Assembly (NCBI GenBank): GCA_021801945.1
Contig: JAKABE010000148.1
Location: 1-7,588, forward strand
Length of the DNA: 7,588 nucleotides
Direction: 5' to 3'
Source: Acidobacteriota bacterium
Lineage (GTDB): Bacteria > Acidobacteriota > Terriglobia > Terriglobales > Acidobacteriaceae
The position numbers were made by a program, and so were the translations under genes. Position 1 is the stretch's first letter. Each line of letters starts with the position of its first letter. The notes under the pieces are model-generated. The model ran no database searches. It was not told where the DNA came from and saw nothing but the letters and a program-made list of their open reading frames with translations. This document shows positions 1 through 6,571 of the stretch, in pieces.

Positions 1-249
1 CGATATCTTTTGCCCCCATGCGCGATTGGCGGTGCGTCCAAACACGAATTGCAGCCCACGAGCGCATGTGCTAGGTTCGATGATGTAACTCCCGGCTGCC
101 GATGCCGGAGCGCTCGATACTGTGCGATGGCATTTTTGTGAGCCGAGTTGGGCCTTCATCCGGATGGGCCACGCACTCCGCGAGTGTGTACTGAGGACGT
201 CTCCAGGGCGCGGCCTGGGAGTGGCGATCGCATTATAGAGGCGAATTTC
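1..249. other. Left-edge non-coding region and uppS leader
   Basis: No gene can be supported here. Short open frames touch the left edge (one forward frame stays open to a TGA at 139-141), but their translations look like nothing recognisable. The uppS frame is open back to a TTG at 148; the 34 extra residues this would add have no family counterpart, so they are treated as leader. A weak promoter-like pair, TTGCAG (49-54) and TAGGTT (72-77) with a 17-nt spacer, faces uppS. A small hairpin has arms CCGGC at 92-96 and GCCGG at 104-108. An 8-bp palindrome GAGCGCTC follows at 108-115. None of these is strong enough for a separate call. Confidence 0.5.
237..243 (+). promoter_or_regulatory. Ribosome binding site deciding the uppS TTG start
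   Basis: The purine stretch AGAGGCG lies 6 nt before a TTG codon at 250-252. No ATG or GTG lies in frame between this TTG and the conserved catalytic motif about 35 codons later, and the TTG at 148 has no comparable site, so this one sets the start. Confidence 0.55.
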
Positions 250-1083
250 TTGTATTCTTCCGGCAAGCTGCGCATTCATGAATTGTCTCCAGAGGAGCAA
301 GCTGTTTACGCAACCCTGAAGTCCGAACGACTGCCCGAGCATGTGGCGATCATCATGGACGGTAACGGCCGGTGGGCGGGTATGCGCTCTCTGAAGCGCT
401 TCGTAGGCCACCAGCAGGGCGCCAAGAGCGTACAACTGGTCACCGAGACGGCTTCTCGGATCGGCCTTCCCTGGCTGACCCTCTACGCCTTTTCTCTCGA
501 AAACAACCTCCGTCGTCCGCGCGCCGAAGTCAACTTTCTCATGCGCCTGCTCAAAAGCTATCTGGAGAGCAACGTACAGCGCATGATGGACAACAATGTG
601 CGCATCCAGTACATTGGCCGCATCTACGACCTGCCGCCGGAAGTGCAGGACAAGATGCGCTGGGCAGAAGAAACCACGGCGCGCAACACGGGAACCACGC
701 TCACCTTGGCCCTCAACTACGGCGGACGCTCGGAGTTGGTGGATGCCTTTCGCGCCCTAGCCCGGGAGATGCAGCATAAACACCTGAACGCGGAGCACAT
801 TGACGAAGAAGACATTTACCGCCATCTCTACACGTCACACATGCCCGATCCCGATCTGCTCATCCGTACCTCAGGAGAACAGCGCGTCTCCAATTTTCTG
901 CTCTGGCAGATCGCATATACGGAAATCTTCGTCACTGAGCGGTACTGGCCAGACTTTCGCGGCATTCATCTGCTCGAGGCCATCGCCGATTTCCAACGCC
1001 GCGAGCGCCGCTACGGGGGACTGGGCAGCGAATGCGGCAAAGTGGAGAAGCACCCTGAGCGGATCAGGATCGCGGCCAGCTAA
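250..1083 (+). CDS. uppS: Isoprenyl transferase (undecaprenyl diphosphate synthase family)
   Basis: Cis-prenyltransferase that adds isopentenyl diphosphate units to farnesyl diphosphate to make the C55-type lipid carrier for peptidoglycan; it acts in the cytosol at the membrane. With the TTG start the product is 277 aa, the normal family length. Residues 31-43 carry the signature HVAIIMDGNGRWA with catalytic Asp37, and Gly53-His54 follow. ALNYGGR is at 154-160. The diphosphate-binding block RTSGEQRVSN starts at Arg206 and contains Arg212 and Ser214; Glu225 matches the Mg-binding Glu213 of E. coli. The loop usually written ENW-x-RP reads ENNLRRP (84-90): the Trp is gone and one residue is added. 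The usual partner cdsA is not next to it; the next gene converges. A second uppS elsewhere in the genome is therefore possible. Family assignment is firm; the exact product chain length is not readable. Confidence 0.95.
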   Translation: MYSSGKLRIHELSPEEQAVYATLKSERLPEHVAIIMDGNGRWAGMRSLKRFVGHQQGAKSVQLVTETASRIGLPWLTLYAFSLENNLRRPRAEVNFLMRLLKSYLESNVQRMMDNNVRIQYIGRIYDLPPEVQDKMRWAEETTARNTGTTLTLALNYGGRSELVDAFRALAREMQHKHLNAEHIDEEDIYRHLYTSHMPDPDLLIRTSGEQRVSNFLLWQIAYTEIFVTERYWPDFRGIHLLEAIADFQRRERRYGGLGSECGKVEKHPERIRIAAS

Positions 1084-1127
1084 TCACCGCGTTGAGCGGT
1101 TCCGAAGCGGCGTGAACTGGCTGGGGC

Positions 1128-1141
1128 ACCTCTTCGGAGGT
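1128..1141 (+). other. Short hairpin with UUCG tetraloop
   Basis: ACCTC and GAGGT form a perfect 5-bp stem around a TTCG loop closed by C-G, the extra-stable cUUCGg type. It lies 44 nt after the uppS stop in the convergent gap. No T-run follows, so it may protect the 3' end or be chance. Confidence 0.3.
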
Positions 1142-1181
1142 CGGCCTCGACTTGCCCACTTCTCGTTCCTGTATCGGTGGA

Positions 1182-1212
1182 CTGCGGCAGGCTGACTGCT
1201 TGCCCGCCGCAG
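1182..1212 (+). terminator. Candidate terminator hairpin between convergent genes
   Basis: CTGCGGC (1182-1188) pairs perfectly with GCCGCAG (1206-1212). Past a single mismatch, GGC (1190-1192) pairs with GCC (1202-1204), leaving a 9-nt loop. On the + strand it is followed by the pyrimidine tract CTTCTTCC, not a true T-run. It sits about 100 nt after the uppS stop and 15 nt beyond the stop of the facing peroxiredoxin gene, so it could end both transcripts. The missing T-run keeps confidence moderate. Confidence 0.45.
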
Positions 1213-1227
1213 CTTCTTCCGCTCAAC

Positions 1228-1902
1228 CTATCCGAGCTTCTTGAAGCACAGAAACCAGTCAACGCAGCGTAGCGACGGGTCTTTCGCCTCCACGCGCTCC
1301 TTGGCGGCTCCGCAAGAACCGGGCGGCGGAACAATCACTTCTTCACCGGGCTGCCAGTCAGCCGGGGTCGCTACTCCATACTTGTCCGTGGTCTGCAGGG
1401 CCATGAGCAGGCGTTTAATCTCCTGGAAGTTGCGGCCGTTGCTGAGCGGGTAATACAGAATCGCCCGCACTTTGCTTTCAGGGTCGACCAGGAAGACGGC
1501 GCGCACGGCCTGCGTGGTGCTGGCAGCCGGCTGCAACATGCCATAGGCGCGGGCCACCTCCATGGTCAGATCGGAGATCACCGGGAAGGTAATCTCCACG
1601 TCGCGGTGATCGCGGAATGCCACCTTTTCGCGAATCGTTCTTAGCCAGGCTATATGGCTAAAGGTGCTGTCGATCGACAACCCCACCAACTCACAGTTGA
1701 GTTGGCGGAACTCTTCCTGCATCGACGCGAAGGTGACGAACTCCGTGGTGCACACTGGCGTGAAGTCTGCCGGGTGGCTGAAGAAGATCACCCACTTGCC
1801 CTTGTAGTCACCTGGGAACCTGATCCGCCCCTGGGTGGTATCGGCTTCAAATGCGGGCGCTTCTTCTCCGATTAGCGGTAGACGATTGGCGCTTTCGATC
1901 AT
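1228..1902 (-). CDS. Peroxiredoxin, Prx6/archaeal thioredoxin-peroxidase type
   Basis: Thiol peroxidase of 224 aa that reduces hydrogen peroxide and organic peroxides in the cytosol. The peroxidatic site reads PADFTPVC, residues 44-51, with Thr48 and Cys51; conserved Arg134 lies in QAVRAVF. The long C-terminal part after about residue 170 (DKYGVATPADWQPGE, then VIVPPP) places it in the Prx6-like group rather than the typical AhpC group. Near the end Cys213 and Cys219 lie in RCVDWFLC, a C-x5-C spacing that matches, from memory, the resolving pair Cys207/Cys213 of the Aeropyrum pernix enzyme, so an intramolecular resolving mechanism is likely. Cys197 and Cys70 are additional. The ATG start has an excellent GGAGG (1910-1914) 7 nt upstream. 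It is a single gene facing uppS, with a 522-bp spacer upstream. No catalase, AhpF or thioredoxin gene is adjacent, so the electron donor is unknown. Confidence 0.93.
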   Translation of the reverse strand: MIESANRLPLIGEEAPAFEADTTQGRIRFPGDYKGKWVIFFSHPADFTPVCTTEFVTFASMQEEFRQLNCELVGLSIDSTFSHIAWLRTIREKVAFRDHRDVEITFPVISDLTMEVARAYGMLQPAASTTQAVRAVFLVDPESKVRAILYYPLSNGRNFQEIKRLLMALQTTDKYGVATPADWQPGEEVIVPPPGSCGAAKERVEAKDPSLRCVDWFLCFKKLG

Positions 1903-2424
1903 GGCAGTTCCTCCCCTCTCCTCGATTCACTTGCGGATTCGCGCGTGTGGCCTGCAACCTGCGGCATTCCAATCAAAACTGGGAACTCGCGAACCGGCGC
2001 AGTGTGGCCAGTCCGCCAGCGACCGCCTTGTTTAGCAGGGCCATGCTTAGTCTTTGATCGGTTTCCTAGCTGAGCATCCCGTGCGCTTTCATCATGCGAA
2101 CCGGCGCAGAGAACGGCAGTGACTCGGGTCACAAGCGAGACGGCACACTCCAAGTGCAAGGCGTGGGAGCGTCCACCCTAGCTCCGCCAGCGGAGGTCCG
2201 ATGCCGGCTTGCCAGACAGGGGTTTCCGATTCCTTGCGAACCACAACGGGCCGGATCGACGATTCGCTTGGCGATGAGAGCGCGGACTCTGAGCGCCTTA
2301 CTCCGTCGCACCGATAAAAGCACCGGCGCGTTCTTCGCCTCTTGCCTGCGATCGACCGCGGAAATGCAGTGCTCTGCCCCCGGAATGACAGGGCGAATCC
2401 ATTGCGGACCCCAGTCCCCAGAGA
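1903..2424. other. 522-bp spacer without a convincing gene
   Basis: This lies between the peroxiredoxin start and the VWA gene stop, both on the minus strand, so it should hold the peroxiredoxin promoter and the end of the AAA+/VWA transcript. Open frames of 64-123 codons exist on both strands, but their translations are rich in Arg, Gly, Ser and Ala, lack recognisable motifs, and overlap each other. I see no tRNA, no good sigma-70 pair and no T-run terminator. It contains a 14-bp direct repeat (listed separately), a small CTCCG/CGGAG hairpin (2182-2195), and two copies of GCACCG (2308-2313, 2320-2325). Confidence 0.55.
1989..2109. repeat. 14-bp perfect direct repeat pair
   Basis: The sequence GCGAACCGGCGCAG occurs at 1989-2002 and again at 2096-2109, start to start 107 bp. 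Both copies are followed within about ten bases by CAGT. The shorter core CCGGCGC recurs at about 2323 and, inside the VWA gene, about 2440. The pair lies 87-207 bp upstream of the peroxiredoxin start. Confidence 0.6.
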
Positions 2425-3660
2425 TTAATGAATGGTCTTCGACCGGCGCTGCATGTAATCCATGAGCAGATAATGGCCCAGCGTGCGTGGGGTGGTGAAG
2501 TAGGCCTTACCATGGCACATCTCGGAGACCTTCTGCACGAAGTGCACGAGGTCGAAATCCGAGGCCAGCATGAAGGTGTTGATGAGGATGTTGCTGCGCT
2601 TGCAGCGCGCCACTTCCTCGAGGGTTTCGCCGATCACAAGAGGATCGAGGCCGTAGGCATTCCTGTAAATGCGGCCGCCGGGCAGCGTGAGCGCAGAAGG
2701 CTTGCCATCGGTGATCATCACGATCTGCTTCCTATCCTTGTGCTGGCGGGCAAGAACCCGCTGAGCAACACGCAGGCCTTCGCGCGTGTTGGTGTACCAG
2801 GGACCGACCTTGACGCGCGCGAGTTGCGAGACGGGCATCTCTTCGGCCGAGTCGTGAAAGAGCACAAGAGAGAGCGAGTCACCTGGAAATTGCGTGCGGA
2901 TAAGATGCGAGAGCGCCATGGCCACGCGCTTGGCGGGAGTGAAGCGGTCTTCGCCGTAAAGAATCATAGAGTGCGAGCAGTCGAGCATCATGACGGTGGC
3001 GCATGAGCTCTGGTAATCGCATTGATGAACGTAGAGATCGCCATACTCCAAGTTGAGGGGCAGGCCAATGCCCTCACGTGCGATCGCAGAACCAAGGGTG
3101 GCCGTCACATCGAGGTTAAGCGTGTCACCGAATTCATAACGGCGTGAGGCGCCGCTGGATTCGATGCCTGTGGCCCAGTCGCGCGTGTCGTGCCGGCCGA
3201 AGTTGGATTTCCCCAGCGAGCCGAGCAGATCGCGCAGGGCTTTGAAGCCGAGGAAATCGAGGCTCTTGTCGGTGACCTCGAAGCGGGCTTCTCCCTCCAA
3301 GCCACCGGCCTGGCCTCCGGCCTGAGGATCTTGCATCGCATTGCGCGAAGACTGGAAGGAGATAAAGTTTTCCTGCTCCAGACGCCGAATCAGCTTGTCG
3401 ATCAGTTCATCGAGCTTGCCCGCGGTGGCAAGTTCATTGAGATTTTGGCGCATGGCTTCATCGAGGAAGTCGCCGTTCTCAAGAACCCATCGCAGCAGTT
3501 GGCGCAGAGTTTCCAGGCTCTGATCGATGTCCTGCATGTCCGAGTAGGGATCGCGAAAGCCGGAGTCGAGGAGGTAGTCGGAGAGGGCCTGGAGCAGGTC
3601 CTCGAGATCGATCTCGGAGGCCAGATCGCCTTTGAATTTGGTGTAATGAATTCTCTTCAC
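2425..3660 (-). CDS. VWA-domain protein, partner of the chelatase-like AAA+ ATPase
   Basis: Protein of 411 aa. Residues 1-100 are helical and acidic; a Gly/Gln-rich linker lies near 110-122; a von Willebrand A domain fills roughly 218-400. Its metal site is intact: DCSHS at 227-231 (DxSxS), Thr292 in YTNT, and Asp318 in TDG. It probably binds Mg2+ and a client or the AAA+ partner, as the BchD/ChlD VWA domain does in magnesium chelatase and as VWA proteins do beside MoxR ATPases. There is no signal peptide or membrane segment, so it is cytosolic. A GTG at 3675 is also in frame, but the GTG at 3658-3660 has GGGAG 8 nt upstream and begins MKRIHYTKF, a natural beginning for this family, so it is preferred. 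The gene starts 76 nt after the AAA+ stop and is probably co-transcribed with it. From memory the Rv0958/Rv0959 pair of Mycobacterium tuberculosis is similar. The client is unknown. Confidence 0.88.
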   Translation of the reverse strand: MKRIHYTKFKGDLASEIDLEDLLQALSDYLLDSGFRDPYSDMQDIDQSLETLRQLLRWVLENGDFLDEAMRQNLNELATAGKLDELIDKLIRRLEQENFISFQSSRNAMQDPQAGGQAGGLEGEARFEVTDKSLDFLGFKALRDLLGSLGKSNFGRHDTRDWATGIESSGASRRYEFGDTLNLDVTATLGSAIAREGIGLPLNLEYGDLYVHQCDYQSSCATVMMLDCSHSMILYGEDRFTPAKRVAMALSHLIRTQFPGDSLSLVLFHDSAEEMPVSQLARVKVGPWYTNTREGLRVAQRVLARQHKDRKQIVMITDGKPSALTLPGGRIYRNAYGLDPLVIGETLEEVARCKRSNILINTFMLASDFDLVHFVQKVSEMCHGKAYFTTPRTLGHYLLMDYMQRRSKTIH

Positions 3661-3668
3661 ACTACCAT

Positions 3669-3673
3669 CTCCC
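3669..3673 (-). promoter_or_regulatory. Ribosome binding site favouring the downstream GTG of the VWA gene
   Basis: On the minus strand GGGAG lies 8 nt before the GTG at 3658-3660. The alternative GTG at 3673-3675 overlaps this motif and has no purine-rich site of its own, so the shorter 411-aa product is preferred. Confidence 0.5.
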
Positions 3674-3736
3674 ACGAGTCAGCGGTTCAGCAGCCGAGAG
3701 CCTAGGCCGAAGAACGAACGTGCACGACGCAACCAT

Positions 3737-5248
3737 TCAATTAAGCCCGTCCCGTGGCGTGCGGCGCGCACGCTGCCAATTCTCGTAATCCACTTCAAGC
3801 TCCGCGCGGCGTGGCGCCTGCTTCTGCGCGGCAAAGACACGTTCTTCACTGCGGCTTAGCTTGCGATGGGCAACCATGCCTTCCAACAGAAACTCGGCAG
3901 CGGAAACCAGCTTGGGAGGCGGGTCCGATTTCTTGACATGCAGCGGAGCAAGTCTTTCCAAGAGGCCATGGAGCTGTTTCAGGTCCGCCAAAGCCTCGGC
4001 GGCCGGATGATTGTCGTCCAGCTTCACCGTTCCGCCCAGATTGAACCACTCTTCAATCTGCTGGGTATCCGCGTCGGGAAAATAGCGATCATAGATTTTG
4101 CCGGCTGCCGTCAAAATCAGGTCGCGCACAACGCTGTCGGCACCGCGCATTTCGCCTTCGTACTCCAATTCCAGCTTGCCGGTTATGCCGGGCAGAGCGG
4201 CGTAGATGTCACTGACGCGGGGCACGACGAGCTGTTCGCGATTGACCAGGGCGCGCCGCTCGGCATTGGAGACGACCAGTTCCAGTGTGGAAATGGGCAA
4301 GCGCTGGCTCACGCCGCTGCGCTTGTCCACCTTCTTGTCCTCGCGCGCGGAGAAAGCAATCTGCTCAATGATTTCGCTAATGTAGGCAGGAATCTCAACG
4401 CGTGTTGCGCCGCGCTCCGCCCATGCCTCCTGCGCGGTGATAGCCATACCCTCTTCGAGCGTTTCCGGATAGTGGGTGCGAATCTCGGAACCAATGCGGT
4501 CTTTGAGCGGGGTCACGATTTTGCCGCGCGCAGTATAGTCTTCCGGGTTGGCACTGAAGACCAGCACCACATCCAGCGCGAGACGCACGGGATAGCCTTT
4601 GATCTGGACGTCGCCTTCCTGCATGATGTTGAAGAGCGCCACCTGAATTTTGCCGGCGAGATCGGGCAATTCGTTGATAGCGAAGATGCCGCGGTTGGCG
4701 CGGGGCAGCAGGCCATAGTGCATGGTCAGCTCGCTGGCCAGGTTCTCGGCGCTGCGCGCGGCCTTGATGGGGTCGATATCGCCCACCAGATCGGCCACGG
4801 TGACGTCGGGCGTGGCAAGCTTTTCGACATAGCGCTCTGCGCGGTTAAGCCATGCGATCGGCGTGGCGTCACCGTGCACGGCAATCAGATCGGAGCATCG
4901 CTTGCAGAGGGGCCGATAGGGATTGTCCCGTATCTCGCACCCAGCGATGTATGGCATGCGTTCATCGAGCAGCGAGGTAAGGGAGCGCAGGATGCGGCTC
5001 TTGGCCTGGCCGCGCAAACCCAGCAGGATGAAGTTCTGCCTCGACAGAACGGCATTGACGATTTGCGGAATTACCGAGTCGTCGTAACCAACAATGCCAG
5101 GAAAGAGCGCGTCGCCAGAGAGCAGGCGGGCCATGAGGTTGCCGCGCATTTCATCCTTGACGGTACGCGCTTTCAGGCGCGCTTCGGAGAACAGAGTGCT
5201 GGCACGCAGTTCCCCGAGGGTTTGGGGAAGCGGGTGAGCTGCGGACAT
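3737..5248 (-). CDS. Chelatase/MoxR-type AAA+ ATPase
   Basis: AAA+ ATPase of 503 aa related to the BchI/ChlI subunit of magnesium chelatase, here a stand-alone protein paired with the VWA gene downstream. Visible motifs: Walker A GLRGQAKS (77-84); Walker B region FAINELPDL with Asn192-Glu193, where most AAA+ proteins have Asp-Glu; sensor-1 Asn234 in SANPEDYT; a likely Arg finger Arg251 in LKDRIGSE; and sensor-2-like Arg316 in SGVSQRL. Between Walker A and B, Cys104, Cys115 and Cys118 form a C-x10-C-x2-C cluster that could bind a metal. The C-terminal 100 residues are helical and charged. It probably forms a hexameric ring that uses ATP to remodel or load a cofactor into a client with its VWA partner. 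A TTG would extend it by 12 residues, but the ATG at 5246-5248 has AGGAGT 5 nt upstream and is chosen. No chlorophyll or cobalamin genes are nearby, so a pigment role is not supported. Confidence 0.9.
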   Translation of the reverse strand: MSAAHPLPQTLGELRASTLFSEARLKARTVKDEMRGNLMARLLSGDALFPGIVGYDDSVIPQIVNAVLSRQNFILLGLRGQAKSRILRSLTSLLDERMPYIAGCEIRDNPYRPLCKRCSDLIAVHGDATPIAWLNRAERYVEKLATPDVTVADLVGDIDPIKAARSAENLASELTMHYGLLPRANRGIFAINELPDLAGKIQVALFNIMQEGDVQIKGYPVRLALDVVLVFSANPEDYTARGKIVTPLKDRIGSEIRTHYPETLEEGMAITAQEAWAERGATRVEIPAYISEIIEQIAFSAREDKKVDKRSGVSQRLPISTLELVVSNAERRALVNREQLVVPRVSDIYAALPGITGKLELEYEGEMRGADSVVRDLILTAAGKIYDRYFPDADTQQIEEWFNLGGTVKLDDNHPAAEALADLKQLHGLLERLAPLHVKKSDPPPKLVSAAEFLLEGMVAHRKLSRSEERVFAAQKQAPRRAELEVDYENWQRARRTPRDGLN

Positions 5249-5253
5249 GGTTG

Positions 5254-5259
5254 ACTCCT
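5254..5259 (-). promoter_or_regulatory. Ribosome binding site of the AAA+ gene
   Basis: On the minus strand AGGAGT lies 5 nt before the ATG at 5246-5248. It decides for this ATG over the in-frame TTG at 5282-5284. Confidence 0.65.
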
Positions 5260-5301
5260 GTTGCCGCCTCGATGCAGGAAACAAGCGGCCTGTTTACCTA
5301 G

Positions 5302-5307
5302 AATATA
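5302..5307 (-). promoter_or_regulatory. Possible -10 element of the AAA+/VWA operon
   Basis: On the minus strand TATATT lies about 54 nt before the AAA+ start, in an AT-richer patch of the 142-nt gap behind the diguanylate cyclase. The only TTG-type -35 (TTGTTC) is 21 nt upstream, too far for a good sigma-70 spacer. The operon may therefore have a weak or activated promoter of its own, or be read through from the upstream gene. Confidence 0.3.
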
Positions 5308-5352
5308 GACGCGCCCAAGAGGATTCTCGAACAAGAATGCTGCCTAAGGACC

Positions 5353-5391
5353 AAAATCGGGCGGCAGCCGCGTCTCAAAACAGTCGATTTT
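5353..5391 (-). terminator. Candidate terminator after the diguanylate cyclase
   Basis: On the minus strand a small GC stem, GCGG-CTG-CCGC (5371-5361), is followed at once by CCGATTTT. An outer 7-bp inverted repeat, AAAATCG (5391-5385) with CGATTTT (5359-5353), encloses it and overlaps the TGA stop. The T-run is only four long and the inner stem only 4 bp, so termination may be weak. Confidence 0.35.
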
Positions 5392-6497
5392 CAGGAGAAT
5401 TGCTGCACGATATCCGAGTTCTCCCGCAGCGGACTTTTGCGTGAGGAATCGGTCAGCGTCATAGACTGTGCGGGGACGCGTGGCTCCGTTCGAACAGTTT
5501 CGTCGCTCTTGGACATAAAGCCCTCGCCGAAGACGCAGAGGCTGTTGCGTCCTGAATTTTTTACGGTGTACATTGCGGCGTCGGCGTTGCGAAGGAGTTC
5601 GTCAGCGGTGCGACCGCTTTCAGGAAACGCGGCGACTCCCGCGCTTAGGGTCAGGTTCATCTGACGTCCGTCGAGATCGATGGGCTGCGAGGCTGCGCGG
5701 ATGATCTGCTGGCCGCAGCGTTCGACGTCGAGCATCGTGCGCAATTTGGGCATCACGACCACGAATTCATCTCCGCCCATGCGCGCGACCGTGTCCGACT
5801 CGCGAACGGAGGAGAGGAGGCGTTGGCCAATAGTGGCGAGGAGTAAGTCGCCGAAGGCGTGGCCGTGGGTGTCGTTGATCTGTTTGAAGGAGTCGATATC
5901 AACGAGGAGGAGCGCAACCTTTTGACCGTGATCCTGGGCATCGAGGATGGCATGGCGGAGACGCTCGTGAAGCAGCGCCCGATTGGCGAGGCCCGTCAGG
6001 TGATCGTGAAAGGCGAGATAGCTGATATGATCGGAGCGGCGCCGGTGCTCGGTGACATCGCGGCTGGTGATGGCGATTCCCGTGCCCAAGCGGACGACCT
6101 GAACATTCAGCCAGGTACCTCTAATCATGTCATCGTCGATGAACACCTCACAGGTGTAAGGGATTCCGGTGCGGACGACTTCACGATATTTGTGAATCAG
6201 ACCAGACTTGATCATGAACGGCCGAACTTCGGTGAGGACCTTGCCATAGAGCGTCTCGCGCGGCACGCCGAGCCGCCGTTCAGCTTTGGGGTTGACGTAG
6301 CTGAACCTAAAATCGACGATGGCTCCAGAAGCGTCGGGAATACCATCGAAGATGTAGAAATCGTCGAGACTACACTCGGCGGCAGCGAAAAATCGCGCGT
6401 GACCTGCGCCCACGAATAGGCTACCCTCACGCCGAAATCGAGAAAAGACGCCTTTGAAGAGGGCCCGGCTCTGATCCCAAAAGCAGCTCATGAACAT
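5391..6497 (-). CDS. PAS-GGDEF diguanylate cyclase
   Basis: Protein of 368 aa that condenses two GTP into the second messenger cyclic di-GMP. A PAS sensory domain spans about 42-152 and ends in the typical ITSRDVTEHRRR segment. The GGDEF domain covers about 155-328: DHLTGLANR at 165-173, metal Asp200 in VDIDSFKQIND, and the intact catalytic GGDEF at 241-245. The product-inhibition site RxxD is present as RESD (232-235), exactly five residues before GGDEF, so an active, feedback-inhibited enzyme is expected. The last 40 residues look disordered. No membrane segment or signal peptide is seen, so it is cytosolic; the PAS ligand is unknown. The ATG at 6497 lies about 40 nt after a strong promoter but lacks a clear ribosome site. 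An alternative GTG at 6411-6413 has GAGGG 10 nt upstream and would give 340 aa with both domains whole. No EAL or PilZ gene is adjacent. Confidence 0.93.
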   Translation of the reverse strand: MFMSCFWDQSRALFKGVFSRFRREGSLFVGAGHARFFAAAECSLDDFYIFDGIPDASGAIVDFRFSYVNPKAERRLGVPRETLYGKVLTEVRPFMIKSGLIHKYREVVRTGIPYTCEVFIDDDMIRGTWLNVQVVRLGTGIAITSRDVTEHRRRSDHISYLAFHDHLTGLANRALLHERLRHAILDAQDHGQKVALLLVDIDSFKQINDTHGHAFGDLLLATIGQRLLSSVRESDTVARMGGDEFVVVMPKLRTMLDVERCGQQIIRAASQPIDLDGRQMNLTLSAGVAAFPESGRTADELLRNADAAMYTVKNSGRNSLCVFGEGFMSKSDETVRTEPRVPAQSMTLTDSSRKSPLRENSDIVQQFS

Positions 6498-6513
6498 ACT
6501 CGGCTTTTAGCTA

Positions 6514-6538
6514 TTGAATCCAGGGAAAACTGATTCAA
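6514..6538 (-). promoter_or_regulatory. Inverted repeat at the predicted transcription start
   Basis: TTGAATC (6514-6520) and GATTCAA (6532-6538) are perfect 7-bp inverted arms around 11 nt. As RNA read leftward it can also fold as a 9-bp stem with one bulged G and a 6-nt loop. It covers about +1 to +25 of the predicted transcript, so it could be a repressor operator or a 5' stem-loop stabilising the message. Confidence 0.5.
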
Positions 6539-6543
6539 GGAAA

Positions 6544-6571
6544 ATTATAGTGTCGGTTGTACTTTTGCCAA
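6544..6571 (-). promoter_or_regulatory. Sigma-70-type promoter of the diguanylate cyclase gene
   Basis: On the minus strand TTGGCA (6571-6566) is followed after 16 nt by a perfect TATAAT (6549-6544). This is five of six and six of six consensus bases, the best promoter in the window. The predicted start near 6537 leaves a leader of about 40 nt before the ATG at 6497. Short inverted arms GTTGT (6556-6560) and ACAAC (6575-6579) flank the -35 box. Confidence 0.65.

Noticed and set aside
148..249. N-terminal extension of UppS from an upstream TTG
   Set aside because: The added 34 residues match nothing in the family and the TTG at 148 lacks a ribosome site; the TTG at 250 has one and gives the normal length.
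2094..2465. 123-codon + strand frame in the long spacer
   Set aside because: Low-complexity composition rich in Arg, Ser, Ala and Gly, no motif, no good ribosome site, and its end overlaps the VWA gene in antisense.
2428..3006. 192-codon + strand open frame, and a similar one at 3190-3705
   Set aside because: Both are antisense shadows of the VWA gene; their translations resemble no protein family.
3866..5254. 462-codon open frame on the + strand
   Set aside because: It lies fully antisense to the AAA+ gene, which has all its family motifs. The forward translation has no recognisable domain, and long antisense frames are expected opposite GC-rich genes.
5859..6419. 186-codon + strand open frame
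   Set aside because: Antisense to the PAS-GGDEF gene, whose catalytic and inhibitory motifs are intact.
6498..6543. Possible c-di-GMP riboswitch in front of the diguanylate cyclase
   Set aside because: The predicted leader is only about 40 nt with one simple hairpin, too short for a GEMM-type riboswitch.
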